DNA from: Stenotrophomonas maltophilia
GTDB lineage: Bacteria; Pseudomonadota; Gammaproteobacteria; Xanthomonadales; Xanthomonadaceae
DNA: 23,050 bases
Assembly: GCA_002387845.1 (NCBI GenBank)
Contig: DGLB01000079.1
Coordinates: 601 to 23,650, forward strand
Direction: 5' to 3'
Shown: piece by piece, positions 1-8,740 of the stretch
Numbering within the stretch: position 1 is the first letter of the stretch
How the letters are laid out: each line of letters opens with the position of its first letter
The notes under the pieces: generated by a model
Told to the model about the DNA's origin: nothing
The model's input: only the letters and a program-made list of their open reading frames with translations
Databases searched by the model: none
Position numbers and translations under genes: made by a program

Positions 1-3000
1 CGGCTTCGAAGCCGTGGAATCCACGGTGACAGATGTGCAGCGCAGCACCACGCCGTGCGCGCCGTCGGGCACCATCAGGGGCGTGATCGTGGCGTTGCGC
101 AGCAGGGCCAGGTCGGTGCCGGGCAGCATGTCCAGTGCACGGTCCAGCAGGCCTTCCAGTGCCTGGGTCATCTGTTGCCGGTACTGCACGAAGGCCTGCT
201 CGAACGCGCGGGTGATGGAAGGCTGGCCGGTCACCTCGTAGATGCCGCCGACCAGCAGCAGCAACAGCGAATCCTGCGCGATGGTTTCGTCGACGCTGCG
301 CACCAGCAACTGCAGGCCGACGACATGCGGATCAGGCTGCGGGTCGATCTGCACCCGCCGTGCAATCCCGGCCTTGGTCAGCGTGGTGGCGGGAATGTGC
401 GCGAGGGTCTGGTTCCAATAGCGCTCCGGCACACCGGCCGCGCGCAGCTGCTGTGCCGCCAGCACCCTTCGCTGCGGCGCCCGGGCGGCCAGCTGGCTTG
501 CGGCCAGCGCCAGCGCGTTCTGGTGACGCGCGACCAGGTCCAGCGCGGCGCTGACCTTGTCCGCATCGGTGGACGTGCGGTTGCCACCTGCGCGCAGATG
601 CACCTGCGCGTACAGCAGTGCCGGGCGGACCAGCGCCTCGACCAGCAGGCGGTGCCGCCCGCCCGTTTCGTCGCCGGCGTGTGCCGCCAGCGCCCGGGGC
701 AGGCCGACGAGCGTGCCGTAGTCCAGGTGGGTTGTCGCGCCGGCCGCAGCGGCTTCCGCCAACCCGACCCCGTGCAGGAAGGCGATGCTCTGCAGCGAAC
801 GGCCATAGTCGAGCCAGGCGGGAATGTCGTCCACGCCCCATTCGGGCCGTCCGGCATGCTGCACCAGCAGCCACCACAACAGCGACGCACCGGTGCGGTG
901 GGTCAGCTGCGGCAGCTGCGCCTGCAATGCCTCACGCGTGGCCTGCATCGGCCGGTCGCGCGCACGCGCGTCATCCAGCCCTGCCACAAGCGTCGCAAGC
1001 CGGACCTCGCCCAGTCCGCGCTGCAACATCCAGCCGGCCACCACCGACTGCTCCGCCAGCGGCGACGTGACCGCGTTGGCGACGCCGCCGTGCCAGTGCA
1101 GTGCGTGCAGCAGGGGGCGCGCCGCCGCCTGGAACGCGGAGGTACGGGCCATCAGGTGCCACGCCTCACTGGCGGTGAGCGTGGCGTCGAGCGCTTCGAA
1201 CAGCGGCAATCCGCAGTCGCGCAGGAAGCTGTCGAGGTGCAGCGCCGGCAACGTTACGTTGCGGGGGAACACGGGTAGCGGGAATGCCGGTACCCCCTGC
1301 ATCGGTTGCTGCGCGGCCACCGCCGGGCGCGGAGCCAGCAGCACGGCGGCGTAGGAGAAGCACGCGCTGGCCTGCAGCAGGGGATACCGCGCTCGCAGTG
1401 CCACGGCCAGCGACAGTGCTGGGCACGGTGCCTGCCGTGCGTCGGCTAGGGTGGCGTCCAGCGTGTCCGTGCCGTTTCCCGGAAGGTGGTGCGAAACGGC
1501 GCGGCGCAGCAGGTCGAGCGCGATGTCGGTCGGCAGGCCGTCCGCTTCGAACAGGAACGAGGGCGTCGACGGCAGGGACGCGTTCTGGGCGTGCAGGAGC
1601 CCGGCCATCCGCTGCTGCCCGTGCGTGCTGTCCAGCCAGGCGGTCAGGCGTTCGGTGCCTTGCAGCCGCAGGGACCACGGTTGCCCGGTCGAGGGCTGCG
1701 CCGGCGCGGCCAGAACCTCGTCCAGCAGGGCATCCACGCTGCCCTGCGGATCCTGATGGAACAGCGTCGCGGCCTGCAGGGGCGTCAGCCCGGCAATCCA
1801 GGCACCGCGCAGCACGCGGTGCGTCTCGTGCCGGCCAAGCTGCGCCTGCCATTGCGCGGCTGCGGTTCCCGGAGTGGGGCCGGACACGCTGGCGAGCCGT
1901 TGGTAGAAGCGCGCGCACAAGGCGTCGTCGACCTGCGAAAACGGCACGGTGGCAATCCGGGCGACCAGCTCACGTGTCCGGTTGCTGGCATGGAGCTGTC
2001 CCAGCGTGAGCTCCAGGTCGGCCGGATCCGGAAACCCGGCACGACCCAGTACATGCAGCAGCACGTCCTGCAACACCGTGCCGTTGCCCGGCAGCACCGC
2101 TCTCACTGCCTGCGCCAGCGCAGTGCCGTTGATCTGCTCCAGCAGCGTGGGCGACGGCGTTGAGGACGGCTCCGGCGTGGAGGGGCGGGGCGGTGCCAAC
2201 CACTGCGCGGCATCACCGACGCTGACCGTGGCGCGCACCGCGTCGCTGTAGCCCAGGTCCACGAAGCCATCGTGGATGGCCTGCATCCACTGTGCGGCCT
2301 CGCGCAGGGCGGGATCTTCGGCGGTGCGCGGTCGGATCAGCGCGAACTGCCGGCTCACCGCACGGGCCAGCAGGAACACGCGTGTGAGATGGCTGCTGCG
2401 GTCAACCATCTGGCGCGCGAACAACGGCAGCTGGACGCGTGACATCAGGTGTTCCAGCGCGCCTTGCCGGTGTTCAAACAGCGCGGTCACCGCGTCCTCG
2501 GGGTCAGGGCAGGCAGCGGCGCTCAGGTTGGCCTGACGCATCACCTGCTGAAGGCCCTCGTTGAAGTCCGAGGCAGTGCGCCCGGCGATGCCGAGCCAGC
2601 GTGCGCAGACGGTGTCGGTAAAGCTGCGTGCCACCGTACGCAGGGCTTCGTCCGGCCTCACCCCGCTGCTGTAACGGAAATCCACGCTCAGTCCGGCAGA
2701 CGGCGCGGCCTGCACACCGGCGCACCAGGCCGGCTCCGGCGTTGGCCGCGGGACCAGGGAGGTGGCATCTGCCCGGACCCGAAGCGATCGTGGGGCCATT
2801 GCCGGCAGGACGGACTGCAGCAGCAGCATGCCGCAGGCGGCTGCCGACCAGCCGCGACGCTGCGCGCCCGCCACCGGGAACGGGACAGCCGGCAGCGGGT
2901 CAAGCCGCGCGCGAGCTGCGACTGCCAGCACCTGTTTGGCAACCGGGTGCCGCGACGAGGACGGCGCTGCCGGTGCCAGGTGGGTGCGTTCCAGCATTGC

Positions 3001-3744
3001 GTGCAGCGCGTCGCTGCCGTGCAGGTGCTCGCGCAGCGGGTCCACGGCGACCAGCGGTTCCCATCGCGCCGGCTCCTGCCGGTGCAGACGGCAGGCGCGC
3101 CGCACGCAACGCGCCATGAGGTCATCGGGCAGAGCACCGTTCGCCCACGCGTGCCAGCGCTGTTGCAGGTCCAGCAGGGCGGGTCCGGTTGGCAGGGCCC
3201 CCGCATCGATGCGCCGGGTCGCACGATGGGTCTGCAGCGGCACGTTCCAGGGGCGCTCCAGCTGCTCGCAGAGCCGGCGCAACAGCACGCCGGGATGCGA
3301 TTGAAGATGGCGGCGCAGGCGCGCACGATCGGTCACGAACGCCGGTTCCCACACCGCGCGCGGATCGCGTAGCGCCTGCAGCACCAGCAACTGCCATTCC
3401 GGTGGAACCGGCTCGGTGGCCTGCAGGGAAGCAAGCAACGGGTCGGCCAGGCAGTGCGCCAGATCGCTGCCGCCGAACCCGCCCTCGATCAGGGCCCACA
3501 CCAGCGCCTGGTCGATACGCGCCTGCTGGAGGGTGTGCTGCAGTTGCTGCAGCGTGGCGACCGGCACTTCCCGCAAGACCCACGGACGCACAGGGACAGC
3601 GCTGATCGGTGTGGCCCGGCCAAGGGCGGCCGGTCGGTTGTCGACGCGATGCGGCCGCGCACGCCCAGGGCGCTGCGTGGAAGGGAGGGCGGTTGGAGGC
3701 GGCGGCCGGTGCGCAGGCGCGCAATGGGATGAAGTCGGGTGCAT
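1..3744 (-). CDS. Very large protein of unknown function (N-terminal 1248 codons, runs off left edge)
   Basis: The minus-strand frame is open from the ATG at 3744 to the window edge with no stop, so at least 1248 residues are present and the C-terminus is missing. An AAGG about 8 nt before this ATG supports the start; ATGs at 3822 and 3846 are also in frame. The first ~50 residues are rich in Pro, Arg and Ala. The rest reads like a soluble, Ala/Leu/Arg-rich, mostly helical protein (for example IDQALVWALIEGG near residue 85). A hydrophobic stretch at about 297-317 (GWSAAACGMLLLQSVLPAMA) could be a membrane segment or an internal signal-like segment. A Pro/Ser/Thr linker lies near residue 520. 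The hexapeptide LPGNGT occurs twice, at 551-556 and 754-759. I do not recognise the family. It is transcribed divergently from the sigma factor gene, 76 nt away. Plus-strand ORFs opposite it look like shadows. Confidence 0.75.
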   Translation of the reverse strand, partial: MHPTSSHCAPAHRPPPPTALPSTQRPGRARPHRVDNRPAALGRATPISAVPVRPWVLREVPVATLQQLQHTLQQARIDQALVWALIEGGFGGSDLAHCLADPLLASLQATEPVPPEWQLLVLQALRDPRAVWEPAFVTDRARLRRHLQSHPGVLLRRLCEQLERPWNVPLQTHRATRRIDAGALPTGPALLDLQQRWHAWANGALPDDLMARCVRRACRLHRQEPARWEPLVAVDPLREHLHGSDALHAMLERTHLAPAAPSSSRHPVAKQVLAVAARARLDPLPAVPFPVAGAQRRGWSAAACGMLLLQSVLPAMAPRSLRVRADATSLVPRPTPEPAWCAGVQAAPSAGLSVDFRYSSGVRPDEALRTVARSFTDTVCARWLGIAGRTASDFNEGLQQVMRQANLSAAACPDPEDAVTALFEHRQGALEHLMSRVQLPLFARQMVDRSSHLTRVFLLARAVSRQFALIRPRTAEDPALREAAQWMQAIHDGFVDLGYSDAVRATVSVGDAAQWLAPPRPSTPEPSSTPSPTLLEQINGTALAQAVRAVLPGNGTVLQDVLLHVLGRAGFPDPADLELTLGQLHASNRTRELVARIATVPFSQVDDALCARFYQRLASVSGPTPGTAAAQWQAQLGRHETHRVLRGAWIAGLTPLQAATLFHQDPQGSVDALLDEVLAAPAQPSTGQPWSLRLQGTERLTAWLDSTHGQQRMAGLLHAQNASLPSTPSFLFEADGLPTDIALDLLRRAVSHHLPGNGTDTLDATLADARQAPCPALSLAVALRARYPLLQASACFSYAAVLLAPRPAVAAQQPMQGVPAFPLPVFPRNVTLPALHLDSFLRDCGLPLFEALDATLTASEAWHLMARTSAFQAAARPLLHALHWHGGVANAVTSPLAEQSVVAGWMLQRGLGEVRLATLVAGLDDARARDRPMQATREALQAQLPQLTHRTGASLLWWLLVQHAGRPEWGVDDIPAWLDYGRSLQSIAFLHGVGLAEAAAAGATTHLDYGTLVGLPRALAAHAGDETGGRHRLLVEALVRPALLYAQVHLRAGGNRTSTDADKVSAALDLVARHQNALALAASQLAARAPQRRVLAAQQLRAAGVPERYWNQTLAHIPATTLTKAGIARRVQIDPQPDPHVVGLQLLVRSVDETIAQDSLLLLLVGGIYEVTGQPSITRAFEQAFVQYRQQMTQALEGLLDRALDMLPGTDLALLRNATITPLMVPDGAHGVVLRCTSVTVDSTASKP

Positions 3745-3820
3745 GCGGCGGACCTTGCACACTGGCGGAAGGCAGGTCGAGCCTGCGGCGCGCAAAGCGT
3801 GGCCGCAGCAGGGTCCTGGC

Positions 3821-4432
3821 ATGAGAGAACGTGCCGGAACCGTCATGCGCCCGTCATCTGCATCGCCTACCTTGCGGCGCACTTCAGCGGTAAAGGCGAC
3901 ACAGGTGGCCGAGCAGGCAAGACGGCGCCTGGCGCGCATGTTCGAGGACCACGCGCCACTGCTGCGCGGCTTCTTCGTGCGGCGCGGCGCGCGGCAGGAC
4001 GCCGAGGACCTGGTGCAGGAAACCTATCTGCGCCTGCTCCGCGCACACGAGGGTAATGGCGAGCCGATCGCCAACCCGGAAGCGTATCTGTTCACCGTCG
4101 CGCAGAACCTGGCGCGCGAACAGGCCGCGCGTCGACGCTGGTCGACGCTGCCCATCGAAGAACTCGAAGATCTGGGCCAGAGCCTGGCCAGCGGGGAATG
4201 CGTGGAAGATGCCGCCGAACGCGAACAGCGCCGCCAGCACCTGCAGACATTGCTGGCCACCCTGCCGGAGCACACCCGCGCCGTGCTGGTCATGCAGTAC
4301 CGCGATGGCTTGAGCTACAAGCAGATCGCCGAGCGCATGGGCGTCTCGCCGCACATGGTGAAGAAGCACGTGGTGCGCGGGCTTTCGGTGTGCCGGCGGG
4401 CGATGGCCGAGCCGGCCGGAGGGGCCGCGTGA
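3821..4432 (+). CDS. ECF RNA polymerase sigma factor, FecI type
   Basis: A 203-residue sigma-70 family protein of the extracytoplasmic function class, which directs RNA polymerase to a small regulon, usually its cognate TonB receptor operon. Region 2 runs from about residue 40 (MFEDHAPLLRGFFVRRGA) through DAEDLVQETYLRLLRAH and NPEAYLFTVAQNLAREQA. Region 4 is the helix-turn-helix LSYKQIAERMGVSPHMVKKH near the C-terminus, preceded by LPEHTRAVLVMQYRDG. Two starts are plausible: 3821 (AGGG upstream) and 3845 (GGAA upstream), giving 203 or 195 residues; I chose the longer one. The stop overlaps the GTG of the FecR gene (GTGA), which implies translational coupling. Order and domains match FecI-FecR-receptor systems. 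The inducing signal is unknown, and iron is not implied by the family alone. Confidence 0.93.
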   Translation: MRERAGTVMRPSSASPTLRRTSAVKATQVAEQARRRLARMFEDHAPLLRGFFVRRGARQDAEDLVQETYLRLLRAHEGNGEPIANPEAYLFTVAQNLAREQAARRRWSTLPIEELEDLGQSLASGECVEDAAEREQRRQHLQTLLATLPEHTRAVLVMQYRDGLSYKQIAERMGVSPHMVKKHVVRGLSVCRRAMAEPAGGAA

Positions 4433-5475
4433 CCATCCCGGTTGAACATCCGTCGGCGCTGACCCAGGCGGCCGCGCACTGGCATGCGCTGCAGCGCGAG
4501 GGCGACCTGAGCCCGTCGCAGCAGCAGGCTTTCATGCAGTGGCTGCTGGTCTCGCCCGCGCACCTGCGCGAGTACATGGCCATCAGCGAAGTGGCGGGTG
4601 CGCTGGGCGATGCCCTGCGCGACATGCCGCTGGACCTGGACAGCTTGCTGCAGGCCCCCGCGCCGGCCGACAACCACGGTAACGTGGTGCGTCTTTCACC
4701 GCGCCCCGCCACCGCAGCGGCCACGCGTCCGGCACGACCCGCGCGCGCGCTGCCGCGCATCGCCGTGGCTGCCGCCATGATGGTGGGCGTTGGGATCTGC
4801 ACCACCGTCGCCTGGCCGCGCACCGGTCATTACGTGGCCGCGCATGGCGCACCGCGCCAGATCACCCTCGCCGACCACACCGTGGTGCACCTGGACGCGG
4901 AAAGCGAGATATCGGTGCGCATGACCCTGCTGGGGCGGCGCGTGGAACTGGAACGCGGCCAGGCCAGCTTCGTCGTCGCCAAGGACCGGCGTCCTTTCGC
5001 GGTACACGCGGCCGGACTGCAGGTGACCGACATCGGCACCACGTTCGATGTATCGCTGCTGCGCGAGCAGGCGCGCATCGGCGTGAGCGAGGGGCGGGTG
5101 CACGTGCGCGGCGATGGCGGACGCGGACGCATGCTGGCCGACCTCGGGGCGGGGCAGGCGGCGCAGGTCGACTACCGCGACCAGCGCGTGCGTGTCAGCG
5201 AAGAGGACGCCGCCAGCATGACCGCGTGGTGGCAGGGGCGCGTGGTGTTCCGCGACGAGCCACTGCGCGACGTGGCCGACCGCTTCAACCGGCGCAATGC
5301 ACTGCGCCTGCATGTCAGTGACGACGCGGGTGCATTGCGCATGACCGGCAACCTGCGTGCGGACGACGTGGCGTCGCTGCGTGCGTTCCTGGACCAGCAA
5401 CCGACCCTGGTGACGCAGCGCGAAGCCGACGGCATCCACGTGCGCCTGCGCGCGGCATCGCCGCTGGCGCTGTAA
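4429..5475 (+). CDS. FecR-family anti-sigma/sigma regulator, inner membrane
   Basis: A 348-residue single-pass membrane regulator that passes the signal from the outer-membrane receptor to the sigma factor. The cytoplasmic N-terminal part (about residues 8-60, with AAAHWHALQREGDLSPSQQQ) resembles the DUF4880 sigma-binding region. A membrane helix lies at about 111-129 (IAVAAAMMVGVGICTTVAW). The periplasmic FecR domain follows (RQITLADHTVVHLDAES, ELERGQASFVVAKD, VTDIGTTFDVSL). The C-terminal part from about 265 (VVFRDEPLRDVADRFNRRN) resembles the STN-like domain that contacts the receptor. Translation starts at a GTG overlapping the sigma factor stop by 4 nt. A longer open frame upstream of the GTG exists, but it runs through the sigma gene and was rejected. 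The next gene starts 113 nt downstream, so the receptor may have its own promoter. Confidence 0.92.
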   Translation: MTIPVEHPSALTQAAAHWHALQREGDLSPSQQQAFMQWLLVSPAHLREYMAISEVAGALGDALRDMPLDLDSLLQAPAPADNHGNVVRLSPRPATAAATRPARPARALPRIAVAAAMMVGVGICTTVAWPRTGHYVAAHGAPRQITLADHTVVHLDAESEISVRMTLLGRRVELERGQASFVVAKDRRPFAVHAAGLQVTDIGTTFDVSLLREQARIGVSEGRVHVRGDGGRGRMLADLGAGQAAQVDYRDQRVRVSEEDAASMTAWWQGRVVFRDEPLRDVADRFNRRNALRLHVSDDAGALRMTGNLRADDVASLRAFLDQQPTLVTQREADGIHVRLRAASPLAL

Positions 5476-5588
5476 GAAAAAATTCATTGAAAAAGCGGTG
5501 CCCGATCCGCGCGCTGCGCACTCGTAGTTGGGGAAAGCAGGAACAACCCCGTTCCGCGACCACCGCCATTCCCTCACTGGATCCCACG

Positions 5589-8500
5589 ATGCGCCGCACA
5601 CTGTTCCTTTCCATTGCCCTGGCCCTGCAGGTCACCGCCACCGCCCATGCACAAGGGGCCGAACCGGCCCGCGTGGCCAGCGAGGCGATTGCTTCGCAGC
5701 CGCTGGACGCCGCGCTCAACGCACTGTCGCGCCAGACCGGCCTGCAGTTCGTCTACAACGCGCAGAGCGCCGGCAATCCGCGTACGCCCGGCGCACCGGC
5801 AGGTCTCAGTGCAGACGCCGCACTGAGCCGCCTGTTGGCCGGTACCGGCCTGCGCTACCGCTACCTCAATGCGACCACGGTCACCATCGAGGCGCAGGAC
5901 AGCGCATCGCCGGCGCCTGCGTCGAGCGCGGTGGCACCGGCCGGGATCGCCGCCGAAGCCAGTGCCCCGCTGCAGGCCGATGTCGCCGCACCGGCGGGCG
6001 GGGCAGGGGCGCAGAACCTGGAAACCATCCAGGTGACCGGCAGCTACAGCCGCAGCCTGGAACAGGCGGTGGATATCAAGCGTGCCACCGTGGGCTTCTC
6101 TGATTCGATCGTCGCCACCGACGTGGCCGACTTCCCGGAACAGAATCTGGCCGAAGCGCTGCAGCGCGTTCCCGGCGTGACCATCGAACGCAGCAAGGGC
6201 CTGGGCACCAAGGTCAACGTGCGTGGCCTGCCGTCCGAATACACCCACGTGTCGATCAACGACCTGGCCACGGCGTCGGGCAGCGGCGGTCGTGACGTGG
6301 AGTTCGACATGTTCGCCTCGGAGATCATCCAGCAGGTGACCGTGCAGAAGTCGCCGACCGCGGCCGACGAGGAAGGCGGCATCGCCGGCTCGGTGAAGAT
6401 CTCCACCGCACGTCCGTTCGACTACAACGAGCGCAAGCTGGTGTTCTCGGCCGAAGGCGCACACAACAGCATTTCCGAGGAAGTCGACCCGCGCTTCGCG
6501 TTCCTCGCTGCCGATACCTGGGGTGACTGGGGCGCGCTGGTGTCCTACTCGCAGTCCAAGCGCACCAACCGTACCGACTCCACCTCGGGCATCAACTTTC
6601 GTCCGTCCTCGCGCTTCCTGACCGCCTCGGGCACCCGCGGCACCCAGGCCCAGTCGGTGCTGCTGCGCGACGCCGGCGTCAACATCACCAACCGCAACGA
6701 CGCCGACCAGACCAACCGCGTGGTGTTCCAGGACAAGGTCGGTGACCGCGTCTACATCAACGAGCAGGACAAGTGGGGCGCAACCGGTTCGCTGCAGTAC
6801 AAGCCCAGCAACAACTTCAGCCTGACCTTCGATGCGATGGTGGGGGGCTACGACAGCACCGAGGACGAGTACGACGCGGCCGCGTATTCGGCGTCCAGCC
6901 GCAGCACGTTCGACACCATCCATGAGTACGATGCCACCACGCTGTCCGAGTACGGCATGGTGGTGCTGCGCGATGTGTCCTACACCGCGACCCAGCACGA
7001 GATGCTGAGCAAGGAGCGGATCAACAAGACCGACTACAGCCAGTACAGCATGGCGATGGACTGGAAAGGCGAGAGCTGGTACGTGGACGCGCTGGTGGGT
7101 TACTCCGGTGCGGAAAAGACCTCGGACTTCTCCAACCTGAAGCACGTGGCCTATGCGCCCTCGCGCACCCGCTGGACCGGGAACAGTGGCGAAACCATCC
7201 CCACTGCCGCCGCCGGCAGCTTCGACATGTACAACGATCCGGGCCGTTACCTCTTCGAAGCGTACGAGACCACGCTGGAGAAGGTGCAGGACGACAAGTA
7301 CGCCGCCCAGGTCAACGTGACCCGCCTGCTGGACATGGCCTTCCTGCCGGCCCTGCACACGGTTCGGTTCGGTGCGCGCTATACCGACCGTTCCAAGGAG
7401 CGTCAGTACGGCGAGTTGAAAATCACCGGGCCGACGGCCGGCAGTGCGGCCTGGGTCAACACCCGGACCATGGCCGACAGCGAATTGCAGTGGATCGGCG
7501 ACATCGCGCCGGGTGGCAGCTACTCCAACAACGGCCTGAACTGGCAGCAGGTGTCCAACGACTACGCGCGCAGCACGTTCCGCTACGACGGCTTCTACAC
7601 CCCCTTCGACCCGGGCCAGTTCTACCAGGTCGACGAGAAGGTGATGAGCTTCTATGCGATGACCGACTTCGCGTTCGACATCGGCAACGTGCCGTTCACG
7701 GTCAATGCCGGCGCACGCTACGTGGACACCAAGGTCGATTCGTTCGGCTATCACCCCATCCAGCTGCCCAACGGCAGCACCGGCTACACCGACACCCCGG
7801 TCTCGCAGGATGGCAGTTACGATGACCTGCTGCCGAGCTTCAACATGACCGCCGAGCTGTCGCCCGGCCTGCTGCTGCGTGCGGCAGCGTCCAAGGTGAT
7901 GATGCGCCCGGCACTGACCGACATCGCCTACAAGCGTACCGCCAGCTGGAGCTCCTACCGTTTCACTGACGGCAACCCGGGCCTGAAGCCCACATACGCC
8001 AAGCAGTGGGAAATCGGTGTCGAGAAGTACCTGGACAACGGTGCGCTGTTCGCCGCCAGCTACTTCCGCAAGAACATCGACGGCGTGGTGATCAACTCGC
8101 TGACCGGCGTGGTCGAGGATGTCGCGGTGTACAACGCCAACGGCAGCCTCAATGGCATCTACGACTTCGACGTGTACCAGCCGGTCAATGCCAAGGGAGC
8201 CTACGAGGTCGATGGCATCGAGCTGGTCGCGCAGATGCCGCTGGGCATGTTCACGCCTTGGCTGGAAGGTTTCGGTATCAATGCCAACTACACCATGCTC
8301 GACAGCTCGCTGGCCGGCGAATCCGACTTGGGCATCAAGACCCCGATGCCGGGCCTGTCGGAGAAGACCTGGAACTTCACCGCGTACTACGAGAACGAAC
8401 GCTTCGATGCCCGCGTCTCGTACAACCACAAGGACGAGTACGTCGAGTCGATCGGCTACAACCTGTACCCGATCTGGCGTGACGCCTACGGCCAGATGGA

Positions 8501-8663
8501 TGTGTCGATCGGCTACCGGATCACCGACAACATCAAGATCAGCCTGAAGGGCATCAACCTGACCAACGAGCGCACCTCCGGCTACACCATGGATCCGTCG
8601 TTCCCGACCATGGACGAGACCTCGGGTCGTCGTATCAGCCTCGGCCTGCGCGCCGACTTCTAA
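5589..8663 (+). CDS. TonB-dependent outer-membrane receptor with N-terminal STN signalling domain
   Basis: A 1024-residue outer-membrane transducer. A signal peptide occupies residues 1-21 (cleavage likely after AHA). The STN domain spans roughly 30-103 (SQPLDAALNALSRQTGLQFVYN, then LSADAALSRLLAGTGLRYRY). An Ala/Pro-rich linker follows, then a TonB box at 145-151 (ETIQVTG). The plug has FPEQNLAEALQRVPGVTIER and KVNVRGLPSEYTHVSIND. A long beta-barrel ends in the aromatic-terminal strand RRISLGLRADF. The plug style and length fit the Xanthomonas/Caulobacter group of TonB receptors, many of which take up carbohydrates or other organics rather than siderophores. The substrate is not identifiable. 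The frame is open upstream to 5487, but the signal peptide decides the start at 5589. The ribosome-binding site is weak. The STN domain and the adjacent sigma/FecR pair make this the sensor of that pair. Confidence 0.93.
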   Translation: MRRTLFLSIALALQVTATAHAQGAEPARVASEAIASQPLDAALNALSRQTGLQFVYNAQSAGNPRTPGAPAGLSADAALSRLLAGTGLRYRYLNATTVTIEAQDSASPAPASSAVAPAGIAAEASAPLQADVAAPAGGAGAQNLETIQVTGSYSRSLEQAVDIKRATVGFSDSIVATDVADFPEQNLAEALQRVPGVTIERSKGLGTKVNVRGLPSEYTHVSINDLATASGSGGRDVEFDMFASEIIQQVTVQKSPTAADEEGGIAGSVKISTARPFDYNERKLVFSAEGAHNSISEEVDPRFAFLAADTWGDWGALVSYSQSKRTNRTDSTSGINFRPSSRFLTASGTRGTQAQSVLLRDAGVNITNRNDADQTNRVVFQDKVGDRVYINEQDKWGATGSLQYKPSNNFSLTFDAMVGGYDSTEDEYDAAAYSASSRSTFDTIHEYDATTLSEYGMVVLRDVSYTATQHEMLSKERINKTDYSQYSMAMDWKGESWYVDALVGYSGAEKTSDFSNLKHVAYAPSRTRWTGNSGETIPTAAAGSFDMYNDPGRYLFEAYETTLEKVQDDKYAAQVNVTRLLDMAFLPALHTVRFGARYTDRSKERQYGELKITGPTAGSAAWVNTRTMADSELQWIGDIAPGGSYSNNGLNWQQVSNDYARSTFRYDGFYTPFDPGQFYQVDEKVMSFYAMTDFAFDIGNVPFTVNAGARYVDTKVDSFGYHPIQLPNGSTGYTDTPVSQDGSYDDLLPSFNMTAELSPGLLLRAAASKVMMRPALTDIAYKRTASWSSYRFTDGNPGLKPTYAKQWEIGVEKYLDNGALFAASYFRKNIDGVVINSLTGVVEDVAVYNANGSLNGIYDFDVYQPVNAKGAYEVDGIELVAQMPLGMFTPWLEGFGINANYTMLDSSLAGESDLGIKTPMPGLSEKTWNFTAYYENERFDARVSYNHKDEYVESIGYNLYPIWRDAYGQMDVSIGYRITDNIKISLKGINLTNERTSGYTMDPSFPTMDETSGRRISLGLRADF

Positions 8664-8740
8664 GTTCGGCTTCAAGTGCGGGCGGCGTGCGGATCGGAGA
8701 GGGTCCGCGCGTCGTCCGTACGCTTTTCAGAGGTAACGTC

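Noticed and set aside
55..1278. 407-codon plus-strand ORF
   Set aside because: Gln/Arg-rich, low-complexity translation in exact codon register opposite the large minus-strand gene; a shadow of GC-rich coding DNA.
5574..8675. 1033-codon minus-strand ORF opposite the STN receptor
   Set aside because: His/Val/Arg/Gly-rich, no domain sense, and it lies in codon register opposite a clear TonB receptor.
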